Positions 33,762-41,739 of a stretch of DNA of 64,000 nt are shown piece by piece. Both the position numbers and the translations under genes were made by a program. The stretch's first letter is position 1. The number at the start of each line of letters is the position of its first letter. The notes under the pieces were generated by a model. That model was not told the DNA's origin, made no database searches, and worked only from the letters and a program-made list of their open reading frames with translations. Origin of the DNA: Leucobacter sp. OLIS6 (GTDB taxonomy: Bacteria; Actinomycetota; Actinomycetes; Actinomycetales; Microbacteriaceae); NCBI RefSeq assembly GCF_002752355.1, contig NZ_MRAV01000008.1:62001-126000 (forward strand), written 5' to 3'.

Positions 33762-34577
33762 TCAGGAAGTCGCGACGAGCGCACCGCGGAGCCGCAGCAG
33801 CTCGTCCTCCGAGAGCCCACCGGACCGCAGGTACGCTCCGGCGTCGCCGTGCTCGTGCTCGATCCAATCGAGGGCAGCGGTGATCGCGCGCTCGGGTGAT
33901 TTCGTGGCGAGCTCCTCGAGCTTCGGAGTCAGCGGGATCCCGGTGGCGGAGATGTATCCCAGCAGCGTCTGAGCGAACGGCCCGGCGAGATTGTGCTCGG
34001 TGAGCACGTAATCGGCCACGATCGTCTCGCGCGAAGCGCCCGCGACCGAGAGCAGCAGCGCCGCGGCGAGGCCCGTGCGGTCCTTGCCTGCCGTGCAGTG
34101 GAAGAGCACGCCCGGCCGGTCGGTGCCCGCGGCATCGACGACGGCGCGGGCCAGGGTCGCGAACTGCGCGGGGCTGCTGGTGAGGATCGATAGATAGAGC
34201 TCGTCGAGCGTCGGGACCGCGTCGAGCAGCGCGGTCAGCCGCTCGGGATCGATGCCCGCGCCGTTCGGCAGTCCCTCGGCGGGCATCAGGCTCTTGGCCA
34301 TCTCGTCCATGGCGCCGCCGAGCACCGGGAGCGCGACGAACGCGACGCTGCCGTCGTCCGGCAGCGTATCGGCCGAGCGGGCGCGCTCATGGTCGGTACG
34401 CAGATCGACGACGGTGCCGATGCCGAGCTCCGCGAGACCGATGAGGCCGGTGTCGGTGAGCCCGGCGAGTGCGTCGGCGCGAAAGATGACCGGGGCGATC
34501 CGTCCGCCGTGCTCGGTCGAGAGACCACCGAGGCCGCGGGCATTGTGGGTGACCGGAAGAACGTCTGTGAGGTTCAT
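33762..34577 (-). CDS. Tyrosine-phosphatase-fold (Y_phosphatase3/DSP-like) protein
   Basis: 271 residues. Active-site loop FHCTAGKDRTGLAAALLL near 145-160 (Cys nucleophile, Arg) and an upstream VVDLRTDHERAR segment; this is the bacterial PF13350 type that acts on phosphotyrosine, phosphoinositides or small phosphate esters. The ATG at 34577 is chosen over a GTG two codons earlier; both have weak ribosome sites. It lies directly upstream of the AfsA gene. Because the AfsA product carries a phosphate that must be removed, it may be the pathway phosphatase, as MmfP is in furan signalling (inference). Confidence 0.85.
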   Translation of the reverse strand: MNLTDVLPVTHNARGLGGLSTEHGGRIAPVIFRADALAGLTDTGLIGLAELGIGTVVDLRTDHERARSADTLPDDGSVAFVALPVLGGAMDEMAKSLMPAEGLPNGAGIDPERLTALLDAVPTLDELYLSILTSSPAQFATLARAVVDAAGTDRPGVLFHCTAGKDRTGLAAALLLSVAGASRETIVADYVLTEHNLAGPFAQTLLGYISATGIPLTPKLEELATKSPERAITAALDWIEHEHGDAGAYLRSGGLSEDELLRLRGALVATS

Positions 34578-34656
34578 GTGCACCAGCTTTCGTCGCTGAA
34601 CTCAGCCTATCGATTGAGGCTCGAGCCGCGGGGGATCGGAGATACTTGAGCCCATC

Positions 34657-35826
34657 ATGACCGAAACCAAGCGGCCGGGGTACCGAACAGTCGAACCGTT
34701 GCCCGTTCAACGGAGGGGCGTCGATCGCGCGGTCGACGTCGGCTTCGCACTGCTCCTCCTGGTCTGCGGCCTGCGCTACTTCTCCCGGCACGAGCTCGCC
34801 GGTGAGGGGACCTTCGTGCTGCTGCTCGCGATCGGCACCGGCGTGAGCTACGCGGCCGCGGTCCTCGGGCGCGGAGGCACCGGGGCGCGCCAGTCAGCGG
34901 GGCTCCTGCTCGCCACGGGCTTCTGGCTGCCGCTGACGATCGTCGCCCCGTCGTTCGGCTGGTGCGCGTTCGCACTGTTCGTCGCGGTCCATCGTGTGCT
35001 GCGGGGCCGGGCGGCGCGGTGGCTCTCGGCAGTGATCGTCATCGCGGTGAGTCTCGGCCTGCTCATCATGTCGAACGGGCAGGATCCGGGTCTCGTGCTC
35101 GGCCCGTTCTTCGGCGGGCTCGTGCTCGCATCGGCCTACGCCGCGCTCGATCGCGCGCTGTCGGAGCAGCGCCGCCTCAACCGCGAACTGATCGAGGCTC
35201 GCGAAAGACTCGCGCGCAGCGAGCGCGAGGCCGGCGCGCTGGCCGAGCGCGGAAGGGTCGCGAGCGAGCTGCACGACACCGTCGTGCAGCGGACCGCGAG
35301 CGCCCTCCTGCTGCTCGAGACCGACGGGTTGCGGCCCGAGGGCTCATCTTCATCGGTCGAGGAGGCTCGGGAGACGCTGCGCGAGGCGCTGGTCGAGACC
35401 CGGCAGCTGCTGCATGGGCTGGCGGACCCCCGCGAGACCGCGGCCTCGCTCACTGCCGCGTTGAGCGCGCAGGCGAACGCCTCGGGCGCCGGATTCGGAG
35501 TCGTCGGGGACGAACGGGCGGTGCCGGAGGCGGTGGCGCACGCGCTGCAGCGGATCGTTCAGGAAGCGCTGATCAACGCGAGGAAGCATGCATCCGCGCG
35601 CACCGTGCGGGTGACGCTCACCTACTTCGCCGGCGAGGTCGGCGTGGACGTTTCGGACGACGGTGAAGGCTTCGACGCGGGCGGGGGCGGCGACGGCTTC
35701 GGGCTCCGCGCGATGACCTGGCGCGCGGAGAGCCTCGGCGGAACGCTCACGATCGAATCCGGGCCCGAGCGGGGAACGGTCGTCGCCGCGATCCTGCCGA
35801 CCCCGTCCGGAGGAACTCCATCATGA
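34657..35826 (+). CDS. Two-component sensor histidine kinase, NarL/DesK-type
   Basis: 389 residues. Four to five membrane helices (about 25-165), a coiled linker (ALSEQRRLNRELIEARERLA), HisKA_3 with the phospho-acceptor His in VASELHDTVVQ near residue 205, and HATPase_c (LINARKHASA, VSDDGEGFDA, GFGLRAM). The membrane part has no large outer loop, so the signal is probably sensed in the membrane. The response regulator follows with ATGA overlap. Adjacent to, but divergent from, the butyrolactone block; a link between them is not shown. Confidence 0.92.
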   Translation: MTETKRPGYRTVEPLPVQRRGVDRAVDVGFALLLLVCGLRYFSRHELAGEGTFVLLLAIGTGVSYAAAVLGRGGTGARQSAGLLLATGFWLPLTIVAPSFGWCAFALFVAVHRVLRGRAARWLSAVIVIAVSLGLLIMSNGQDPGLVLGPFFGGLVLASAYAALDRALSEQRRLNRELIEARERLARSEREAGALAERGRVASELHDTVVQRTASALLLLETDGLRPEGSSSSVEEARETLREALVETRQLLHGLADPRETAASLTAALSAQANASGAGFGVVGDERAVPEAVAHALQRIVQEALINARKHASARTVRVTLTYFAGEVGVDVSDDGEGFDAGGGGDGFGLRAMTWRAESLGGTLTIESGPERGTVVAAILPTPSGGTPS

Positions 35827-36449
35827 TCCGGATCCTGCTGCTCGACGATCATCCGGTGCTCCGCCACGGACTGAGCGCGCTGCTCGGCACGCAGCCCGAC
35901 TTCGAGATCGCTGCGGACGCGGGCTCGGCGGACGAGGCCGTCGACCTCGCGGGCCGAGCCGAGATCGATGTCGCGCTCGTCGACCTCGACCTCGGCGATG
36001 ACCTCCCCGACGGGATCGCGGCCACCCGCGGCATTCTGCGCGCGAGTCCGGGGACGCACGTGCTCGTGTTCACCGCGTACGACTCCGACGCCGACATCGT
36101 GCGCGCGATCGACGCGGGAGCCGCCGGCTATCTGGTCAAGGACAGCCGTCCGGCCGAACTCTTCCGGGCGATCCGATCCGCGGCCGCCGGGGAAGGCGCG
36201 CTCGCGGGCCGGATCTCGGAGCGGCTGCGCGATCGCAGCAGGCACCCCGACGACATCCTCACCGCGCGCGAGCTCGAAGTGCTCGCGCTCGCGGCGTCGG
36301 GGCTCTCGAACCGGGAGCTCGCGCAGGCGCTGGTGGTCAGCGAGGCGACGGTCAAGACCCACCTGCACCATGCCTTCACGAAGCTCGGAGCCGAGAACCG
36401 GCAGGCCGCGATCGCCACGGCCGTGAAGCGCGGGCTGATCCGGATCTGA
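35823..36449 (+). CDS. LuxR/NarL-type response regulator
   Basis: 208 residues. Receiver domain with acceptor Asp54 (VALVDLDLGD), switch Thr in VLVFTAYDSD and the conserved Lys in YLVKDSRPAEL. C-terminal helix-turn-helix LTARELEVLALAASGLSNRE, then LVVSEATVKTHLHHAFTKLG. Partner of the kinase just upstream; targets unknown. Confidence 0.94.
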   Translation: MIRILLLDDHPVLRHGLSALLGTQPDFEIAADAGSADEAVDLAGRAEIDVALVDLDLGDDLPDGIAATRGILRASPGTHVLVFTAYDSDADIVRAIDAGAAGYLVKDSRPAELFRAIRSAAAGEGALAGRISERLRDRSRHPDDILTARELEVLALAASGLSNRELAQALVVSEATVKTHLHHAFTKLGAENRQAAIATAVKRGLIRI

Positions 36450-36486
36450 GCCGGTTCCGGCCCCGGGCGTCTGGCTCCGGCGAGGG

Positions 36487-37767
36487 TCACACTCCGGCGG
36501 AGGGCACCACCGGGGTTCGTCGCCGGGACCGCAGCGCCGTGCGGGTGATGTGCGCGAGGTCCGCCGTGAGGGCGCCGACCTTGGTCCCGATGCAGAGGCT
36601 GAGGAAGATCATCGGCGCGGATGCGAGAGCCGACGCGTCGAAGCTCGCCAGCGCCACGAGGCCCACGGTCCCCGGTACGAGCAGCAAGAAGGCGGACTGG
36701 AACGACACGGTGGCGGGAATCGCGAGGGTGAGGCGCTCGAGCGCTCGAGCCGCGACGAACAGTAACGCTGCGGTGAATCCGGTCGCGACGGCGTTTCCGA
36801 GGACCGGAGTGAGGAGCACGAGCACCGCGTAGGTCCCCGTCATCACCGCGGCGCTCACGAGCGTCAGGCGGAGCCCGGCACCGAACGCGAGACCGATGCC
36901 GACGGCGAGGAGGACGACCCCGATCCAGGAGAGCCAGAGCGGCGGCAGCGCCTCCCACCCGGATCGTTCGCTCACGGAATGAGCGGCTTCGGCGACGAGC
37001 GCAGCGGATCCGGAATCGATCCGGAGCCCGGTGAGGTGCGCGCCGGCGAAGACGCCCGCGGCCATGAACGCGAGCATGATCAGGCCGTACACGAGACGCG
37101 AGGCGCCCGTGACGATGTCGGTGGAGGTCAGCTCGAGGAGACCGTTGGTGATGATCGCCCCCGGCACGAGGATGGCGATGGGGGCGCAGACCGCGAACAA
37201 GGGGACCGGGCCGAGCCCCAGCCAGCCGGCGAATGCGCCGACGGCGACCGTCGAGACGAGCGCCGAGACGAACGGGGCGATGGCTGCGGCGGACCGGACC
37301 CGCGACATGGCGTTGGTGATCGTGCCGACGAGTGCGCCGACGAAGAACGCCAGCAGGATCGCCCACCACGGGCAGCGCACGAGAGCTGCGAGACCCATCG
37401 AGAGGATCGCGATCCCGACGATGTTCGCCGCGGCGGGCAGACGCTCGCGGATCGAACGGATCTCGGCGATGCGTCGCGGCGCGTCCGAGAGCGCCTGGCG
37501 TCCGGCCTCCAGATCCCGGGCGAACCGGTTGGCGTGGGCGGACTGCCGGAAGGTGAGCGGTTTCGCCCCGGCGTACGCGATGCTCGTGGACGCCGAGATG
37601 CCCGCGCGGCTGACGAGCACGAGTTCGGGCAGCACCGCGAAGCGGAGATCCGAGCCGGTGCCGCTGCGTCGCTGCACCTGTTCGAGCGAACCGCGCACGT
37701 CGGTCACGGAGGATCCTCCGTCGAGGAGGAGCGCACCGAGCTCGCCCAGCACGATGTCTTCAGCCAC
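36487..37767 (-). CDS. ThrE-type threonine/serine exporter (DUF1212 + DUF3815)
   Basis: 426 residues. A soluble N-terminal region of the ThrE family (GSSVTDVRGSLEQVQRRSG, VLPELVLVSR) precedes about ten helices in two halves, including the characteristic amphipathic ARDLEAGRQALSDAPRRIAEI section. Corynebacterial ThrE uses the proton gradient to export threonine and serine. GTG start at 37767; TAGAAT about 50 bases upstream is a possible -10. Single gene, convergent with the response regulator. Confidence 0.88.
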   Translation of the reverse strand: MAEDIVLGELGALLLDGGSSVTDVRGSLEQVQRRSGTGSDLRFAVLPELVLVSRAGISASTSIAYAGAKPLTFRQSAHANRFARDLEAGRQALSDAPRRIAEIRSIRERLPAAANIVGIAILSMGLAALVRCPWWAILLAFFVGALVGTITNAMSRVRSAAAIAPFVSALVSTVAVGAFAGWLGLGPVPLFAVCAPIAILVPGAIITNGLLELTSTDIVTGASRLVYGLIMLAFMAAGVFAGAHLTGLRIDSGSAALVAEAAHSVSERSGWEALPPLWLSWIGVVLLAVGIGLAFGAGLRLTLVSAAVMTGTYAVLVLLTPVLGNAVATGFTAALLFVAARALERLTLAIPATVSFQSAFLLLVPGTVGLVALASFDASALASAPMIFLSLCIGTKVGALTADLAHITRTALRSRRRTPVVPSAGV

Positions 37768-37949
37768 CTTCAGCCCTGTTCTCCCGGAGCCGCAGCGGCT
37801 CTGCCGATGCTGCGATTCTAGCGGTGCGGGCGAGCTTCAACCGATCGGTTGATGCCCGGTCGGTGTGCCGATTCCTAGCGTGGAAGGTGTCGCAGAGCCC
37901 TCCCTGGCTCCGACCCGCTCCCGGACCGAATCTGCAAAGGAACCCGCAT

Positions 37950-39530
37950 ATGACCGCTCGTATTTCGACCTCACGCGGATGGATGCTCGCCGCTACGACC
38001 GCGACCGTCGCCGCGGCCTGCCTGCTGCCCGCGGGCGCGGCGCTCGCCGTCGGCGGCCCGGCGCCGACGGCCGCGGTGTCGGAGCTCGCTCCCGCCGCCT
38101 CGACGCCCTCCGACGTGCTGGCCTCGACCCCGTGGGTGACCTCGGCCGCGGTGGATCAGGACGGCGTCGCGGTGGCACTCGACGATCCGCGCGCGGCGAA
38201 CTTCGTCGGCAACGCGTACTTCAAGGCCGACGGCACGTACACGATGTTCAACCTGGACGACTCGCCCAAGCTCCGCGGCGACTGGACCGTCGCGGCCGAC
38301 GGCTCGTCGCGCTGGATCAACGCCAAGGACGCTGCGGGCAACGTGCTGTTCGAGCGCACCGTGCCGATCGTCACCCTCACCGGCACCGACTTCACCTACC
38401 GGGTCGTCGATGCGGCGGACGCGAGCAAGTGGGTCGACATCGTCCACACGCCCACCACTCATATCGAGCCGGGCACGGAGGCGGCCACGATCTCCGCGGC
38501 GACCGCGGCGCTCGCCGCCACCCCGTGGGAGACCACGAGCTCTGTGGATCAGGACGGCGCCGCGGTGGCACTCGACGACCCGCGCGCGGCGAACTTCGTC
38601 GGCAACGCGTACTTCAAGGCCGACGGCACGTACACCATGTTCAACCTGGACGACTCGCCCAAGCTCCGCGGCGACTGGGAGATGCGCGTCGTCGGCGGGC
38701 AGCTGGTGCGCTGGATCAACGCGAAGGACGCCGACGGCAACGTGCTGTTCGAGCGTGAGGTCCCGATCGTGAAGCTCGACGGTGCCGAGTTCACCTACCG
38801 CGTCGCCGGCGCCGGAGGTGCGTACGTGGACATCGTGCACACGCCGACCGACCACGCGGAGCCCGGAACGGTCGATCTCGCGGCCGCTGCCGCAGCGCTC
38901 GCAGCGACCCCGTGGGAGACGACGGGTGCCGTCGACCAGGACGGGAAGCCCGTCGCGCTCGACGACGCTCGGGCCGCGAACTTCGTCGGCAACGCCTACT
39001 TCAAGTCCGACGGCACGTTCACGATGTTCAACCTGGACGACAGCCCGAAGATGCACGGCGACTGGGAAATGCGCGTCGTCGACGGCAAGCTCGCGCGCTG
39101 GATCGCGGCGAAGAACGACGCGGGTGCGGTGCTGTTCGAGCGGATCGTTCCGATCGTCGCGCTCACCGATGCCGAGTTCACCTACCGGGTGGTGGACGCG
39201 ACGGACGCGAGCAAGTGGGTCGACATCGTGCACACTCCGACCGCGCACCCCGAGCCCGGCACCGGGACCGGCGGTTCGAACGGCGGGAGCAACGGTGGTG
39301 CGAACGGCGGTTCGAACGGCGGTGCGAACGGCGGCGCCAATGGCGGTGCGAACGGCGGGTCGAACGGCGGCGGCAACGGACAGGGCGGGAGCGCGCAGGG
39401 TGCGAAGGATCGCCTCGCCGTGACCGGCGGCCAGTCGGGGGGCGCCGGTATCGTGGCGGCGGCGATCGCAGCGATCACGGGCGGCGGGCTGCTCGGCGGT
39501 CGCGTCCTGATGCGGCGCCTCCGCGGCTGA
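37950..39530 (+). CDS. Cell-wall-anchored protein with three DUF4822 repeats and LAxTG sorting signal
   Basis: 526 residues. Signal peptide 1-34 (LAATTATVAAACLLPAGAALA). Three DUF4822 domains of about 120 residues at roughly 58-175, 189-305 and 318-430, each with VDQDG, ARAANFVGNAYFK, MFNLDDSPK, GDW and FTYRV. A Gly/Ser/Asn linker of about 40 residues follows, then LAVTG at 489-493, a hydrophobic helix and the basic tail RRLRG. This is the sortase-E-type LAxTG signal. The function of DUF4822 is unknown. AAAGGAA precedes the ATG. Nearly identical repeats 1 and 2 point to recent duplication or gene conversion. Confidence 0.9.
   Translation: MTARISTSRGWMLAATTATVAAACLLPAGAALAVGGPAPTAAVSELAPAASTPSDVLASTPWVTSAAVDQDGVAVALDDPRAANFVGNAYFKADGTYTMFNLDDSPKLRGDWTVAADGSSRWINAKDAAGNVLFERTVPIVTLTGTDFTYRVVDAADASKWVDIVHTPTTHIEPGTEAATISAATAALAATPWETTSSVDQDGAAVALDDPRAANFVGNAYFKADGTYTMFNLDDSPKLRGDWEMRVVGGQLVRWINAKDADGNVLFEREVPIVKLDGAEFTYRVAGAGGAYVDIVHTPTDHAEPGTVDLAAAAAALAATPWETTGAVDQDGKPVALDDARAANFVGNAYFKSDGTFTMFNLDDSPKMHGDWEMRVVDGKLARWIAAKNDAGAVLFERIVPIVALTDAEFTYRVVDATDASKWVDIVHTPTAHPEPGTGTGGSNGGSNGGANGGSNGGANGGANGGANGGSNGGGNGQGGSAQGAKDRLAVTGGQSGGAGIVAAAIAAITGGGLLGGRVLMRRLRG
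38122..39235 (+). repeat. Three tandem ~390-bp coding repeats
   Basis: Units begin near 38122, 38516 and 38904 (spacing about 394 and 388). Units 1 and 2 are almost base-identical across their first 130 bases, including third codon positions; unit 3 has drifted. Each encodes one DUF4822 domain. Confidence 0.85.
39271..39376 (+). repeat. Degenerate 12-bp Gly-Gly-Ala/Ser-Asn repeats
   Basis: About nine copies of a GGCGGTGCGAAC-like unit encode a flexible spacer between the third DUF4822 domain and the wall-sorting signal. Copy number is likely to vary by slippage. Confidence 0.85.
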
Positions 39531-39595
39531 TCGCGGTGCTCGGCCCGCTCCTCCGGTATCGCGTCCGTGGGGAGCGGGCCGAGGCGTTCGCCCGG

Positions 39596-40669
39596 CTACG
39601 CTTCCGGCCGCCGAGCTGCCCGACGGTCGAGGATCCAGCCGGGGAGCATGACCAGCAGGCCGGCGATCGAACCGATGACCGTCTCGACGAACCGCTCGAC
39701 GAGGATCGGTCCGTCGAGGGGGATCACGAACGAGAGGCTGGCGAACACCATGACGGTGATGAAGACCAGTCCCGCGGCGTAGGCCCGTACGACGAACAGC
39801 TGGGTGAAGAACTGGCAGACGACGATGATCGCGATCACGACGGGAGCTCCGAGCTGCAGCGGCTCGAGCAGCCAGACGATGACCAGCCCGACGGCGGTGC
39901 CGATCACTCGTTCGATCGCGTGTCCGGCCGATGGTCGGGCGCGCGCGGGCGCGATCACGCACACGACCGTGAGCACCGCCCAGTAGGGTCGTGAACCGCC
40001 GAACGCCGACGCGAGGGCGTAGGCGAGGACCGCGCCGGTCAGATTCTCGGCGACGCTGCGCCACACTCGGGAGTCGCGCAGCGCCGAGAAGTCGATGCGG
40101 GGAGTGCGGCTCAGGTCCTTGAAGAACGGACGGGCCAGCGCGTGCGATACGCGCGCGTGCCCCGGCCACGCGCGCCGGACCGCCCAGCCCGAGAGGCTGA
40201 TCAGCCAGGCGAGCACCGTGGCTCCCGCCGCGACCGCGATGCGGAGCAGGATCTCGGACTCCGGAACCGGGATCGCCGTGCAGACGAGCAAGGCGATGAT
40301 GTGGAAGAACGGGGGAGCGGGGATCATCCCGATCACCACGTTCGCGGGCACCGCGACCGCCAGCACGATCAGCGTGGCGGCACCGACCGCCGCGATCGGT
40401 GCGTCGGTTGCGGAGAGCAGGATTCCCGTGCTGATCGCAGCGAGGATTCCGATCCCCGCGAGACCGACGGTCCGGGCTCGCACCCGATACGGCTCGTTGA
40501 ACCCGAAGACCGCGCAGAACGACCCGAACATCGCGTACGAGGCGAGGTCGAGTCGCCCGAAGAGCGCGAGGGCGCAGAGCGCGATGCCGAGCGAGAGCGC
40601 GGTGCGCAGGGCGACCTCCGCGCCGTGCGCGCGAGGGAGCCACCTCTGGACCTTCTGACGCGTACTCAC
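39596..40669 (-). CDS. FUSC-family (aromatic acid exporter-like) membrane protein
   Basis: 357 residues. Two sets of helices separated by a cytoplasmic stretch with RPFFKDLSRTPRIDFSAL; the second half has SRPYWAVLTVVCVIAP and the FUSC_2 motif SAGHAIERVIGTAVGLVI. Family members include AaeB and YccS-type exporters. The GTG start at 40669 is chosen because the frame upstream runs through repeat-like non-coding DNA. A palindrome GTAACCGGTTAC 65 bases upstream may be its operator. Confidence 0.85.
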   Translation of the reverse strand: MSTRQKVQRWLPRAHGAEVALRTALSLGIALCALALFGRLDLASYAMFGSFCAVFGFNEPYRVRARTVGLAGIGILAAISTGILLSATDAPIAAVGAATLIVLAVAVPANVVIGMIPAPPFFHIIALLVCTAIPVPESEILLRIAVAAGATVLAWLISLSGWAVRRAWPGHARVSHALARPFFKDLSRTPRIDFSALRDSRVWRSVAENLTGAVLAYALASAFGGSRPYWAVLTVVCVIAPARARPSAGHAIERVIGTAVGLVIVWLLEPLQLGAPVVIAIIVVCQFFTQLFVVRAYAAGLVFITVMVFASLSFVIPLDGPILVERFVETVIGSIAGLLVMLPGWILDRRAARRPEA

Positions 40670-40734
40670 CCGTCCATTCTTCCGTGAACGCGCGGACGAG
40701 AAGACCGGACGGGGAACGACTTGCGTCGTAGGCG

Positions 40735-40746
40735 GTAACCGGTTAC
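40735..40746. promoter_or_regulatory. Perfect 12-bp palindrome upstream of the FUSC gene
   Basis: GTAACCGGTTAC, 65 bases before the leftward FUSC start. Candidate repressor site, perhaps for the neighbouring GntR regulator; not tested. Confidence 0.4.
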
Positions 40747-40753
40747 AGTGGAT

Positions 40754-40869
40754 CTGGGATCGCGGTTCGGCGATCTCCAGTCGTGAGGCCTCAACCCCCC
40801 CTGGGGCTCCGGCAGGGTGGCCCATGCGTGGCGACGAGGACCCCAGTCTGCATATCCGCATGGGCCACC
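40754..40869. other. Gap between GntR and FUSC genes with two strong hairpins and a possible pseudoknot
   Basis: Hairpin A (40754-40780): CTGG plus GATCGC paired with GCGATC and CCAG, with one bulged base and loop GGTTCG. Hairpin B (40816-40869): a perfect 13-bp stem GGTGGCCCATGCG with its complement around a 28-base loop. CCCCAG inside that loop (40841) is complementary to CTGGGG (40801) outside it, which would make a pseudoknot. No T-tract and no open frame. I do not recognise a known riboswitch. Confidence 0.45.
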
Positions 40870-40881
40870 ACTCTTCGAGAG

Positions 40882-41565
40882 CTATTTCCCCGTGGTGCCT
40901 TCGAGCGTCTCGGCCAGGGCTCGCAGGTGCGCGCGGCTGAGGGCTCGTGCGCGGTCCGGATCGCGGTCGGCGATCGCCTCGACGAGGCGGGCGTGCGCTT
41001 CGTGGTCCGCGTCGTCTCCGAACGCTCCTCGGGTGCGCAGCATCTCGATCATCGCGTCCCGCAGACGGGGCGTGAATCCGTCGAAGAGTTCGGCGAGGAT
41101 GGGATTCTGGGCGGCGGCGACCACGCTGCGGTGGAACCCGGTGTCGGCGTCGACGTGCGCGGCGAGCTCGCTGCGACGCTCCGCGCGCAGGCCGAGGGCC
41201 CGGCGGATCGCGCGGAGCTCGCCCGGGGTGCGGCGTTCGGCGGCGAGTGCCGCCGCCTCGCCCTCGATCGCGATCCGTGCTTCGATCACCGCGATGATGT
41301 CGCTGCGGCGGACGACGGCGTCCCAGCCCTCGGGGGCGTCGAGGGCGGTGACGAACACGCCCGATCCCTGGCGGGAGGCGAGGACGCCGCGGCCGGCGAG
41401 CTGGCGGATCGCCTCGCGGACGGTCGATCGACCGACGCCCAGCTGCGGAGCGAGCGTCGTCTCGCCGGGGAGCTTCTCACCGAGGGCCCATTCGCCCGAG
41501 CGGATCCGTTCGAGCAGCAGTTCCGCCGCCTGATCGGCCAGGGGTGTGCGTTTCACCTGGGCCAT
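40882..41565 (-). CDS. GntR-family regulator, FadR subfamily
   Basis: 227 residues. Winged helix LADQAAELLLERIRSGEWAL with LGVGRSTVREAIRQLAGRGVL, then an FCD all-helical effector domain with the metal-site pattern DADTGFHRSVVAAAQNP and HEAHARLVEAIADRD. FadR-type regulators sense organic acids. It is divergent from the leuA leader (50-base gap), so it might touch leuA expression, or it may act on the FUSC exporter downstream on the same strand. Confidence 0.9.
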   Translation of the reverse strand: MAQVKRTPLADQAAELLLERIRSGEWALGEKLPGETTLAPQLGVGRSTVREAIRQLAGRGVLASRQGSGVFVTALDAPEGWDAVVRRSDIIAVIEARIAIEGEAAALAAERRTPGELRAIRRALGLRAERRSELAAHVDADTGFHRSVVAAAQNPILAELFDGFTPRLRDAMIEMLRTRGAFGDDADHEAHARLVEAIADRDPDRARALSRAHLRALAETLEGTTGK

Positions 41566-41615
41566 GATCTTCTCATCTCTTCTGCTTGTCTGAGGAGTTG
41601 TGCTACTCTCGGCAC

Positions 41616-41690
41616 ATGACGTTCCACGGGTTCCTCCTTCTTCGCCGCCGCGGCGGGGACCTGTGCGATCGGCACCCCGCTGCGGAGTGA
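41616..41690 (+). CDS. leuA leader peptide
   Basis: 24 codons beginning MTFHGFLLLRRRGGDLCD, with three adjacent Leu codons (CTC CTT CTT) followed by three Arg codons, then a stop 49 bases before leuA. Regulatory Leu runs of this kind let ribosome stalling report leucine shortage. An AGGAG lies about 19 bases upstream, which is far for a ribosome site, so initiation may be near-leaderless. Confidence 0.8.
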   Translation: MTFHGFLLLRRRGGDLCDRHPAAE

Positions 41691-41719
41691 TGCGCTGCGC
41701 CGATCGACCAGACCGATCG
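41666..41719 (+). promoter_or_regulatory. Candidate leucine attenuator before leuA
   Basis: Three mutually complementary blocks: CGATCGGC (41666-41673), GCCGATCG (41699-41706) and CGATCG (41714-41719). Block 2 can pair with block 1 or with block 3. The second pairing forms a hairpin that ends one base before the leuA ribosome site (AGAAGGAAG). A ribosome stalled on the leader Leu codons would shift the balance. This looks like control of leuA translation or transcription by leucine supply. Confidence 0.55.
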
Positions 41720-41739
41720 AAGAAGGAAGCCCAGACGCC

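Noticed and set aside
34657-36449. Two-component pair as KdpD/KdpE for the kdp operon
   Set aside because: The kinase has HisKA_3 and no KdpD sensor or USP domain, and the regulator has a LuxR-type, not OmpR-type, DNA-binding domain.
41586-41600. FadR-type operator before the leuA leader
   Set aside because: TTGTCTGAGGAG matches only half of the expected palindrome.
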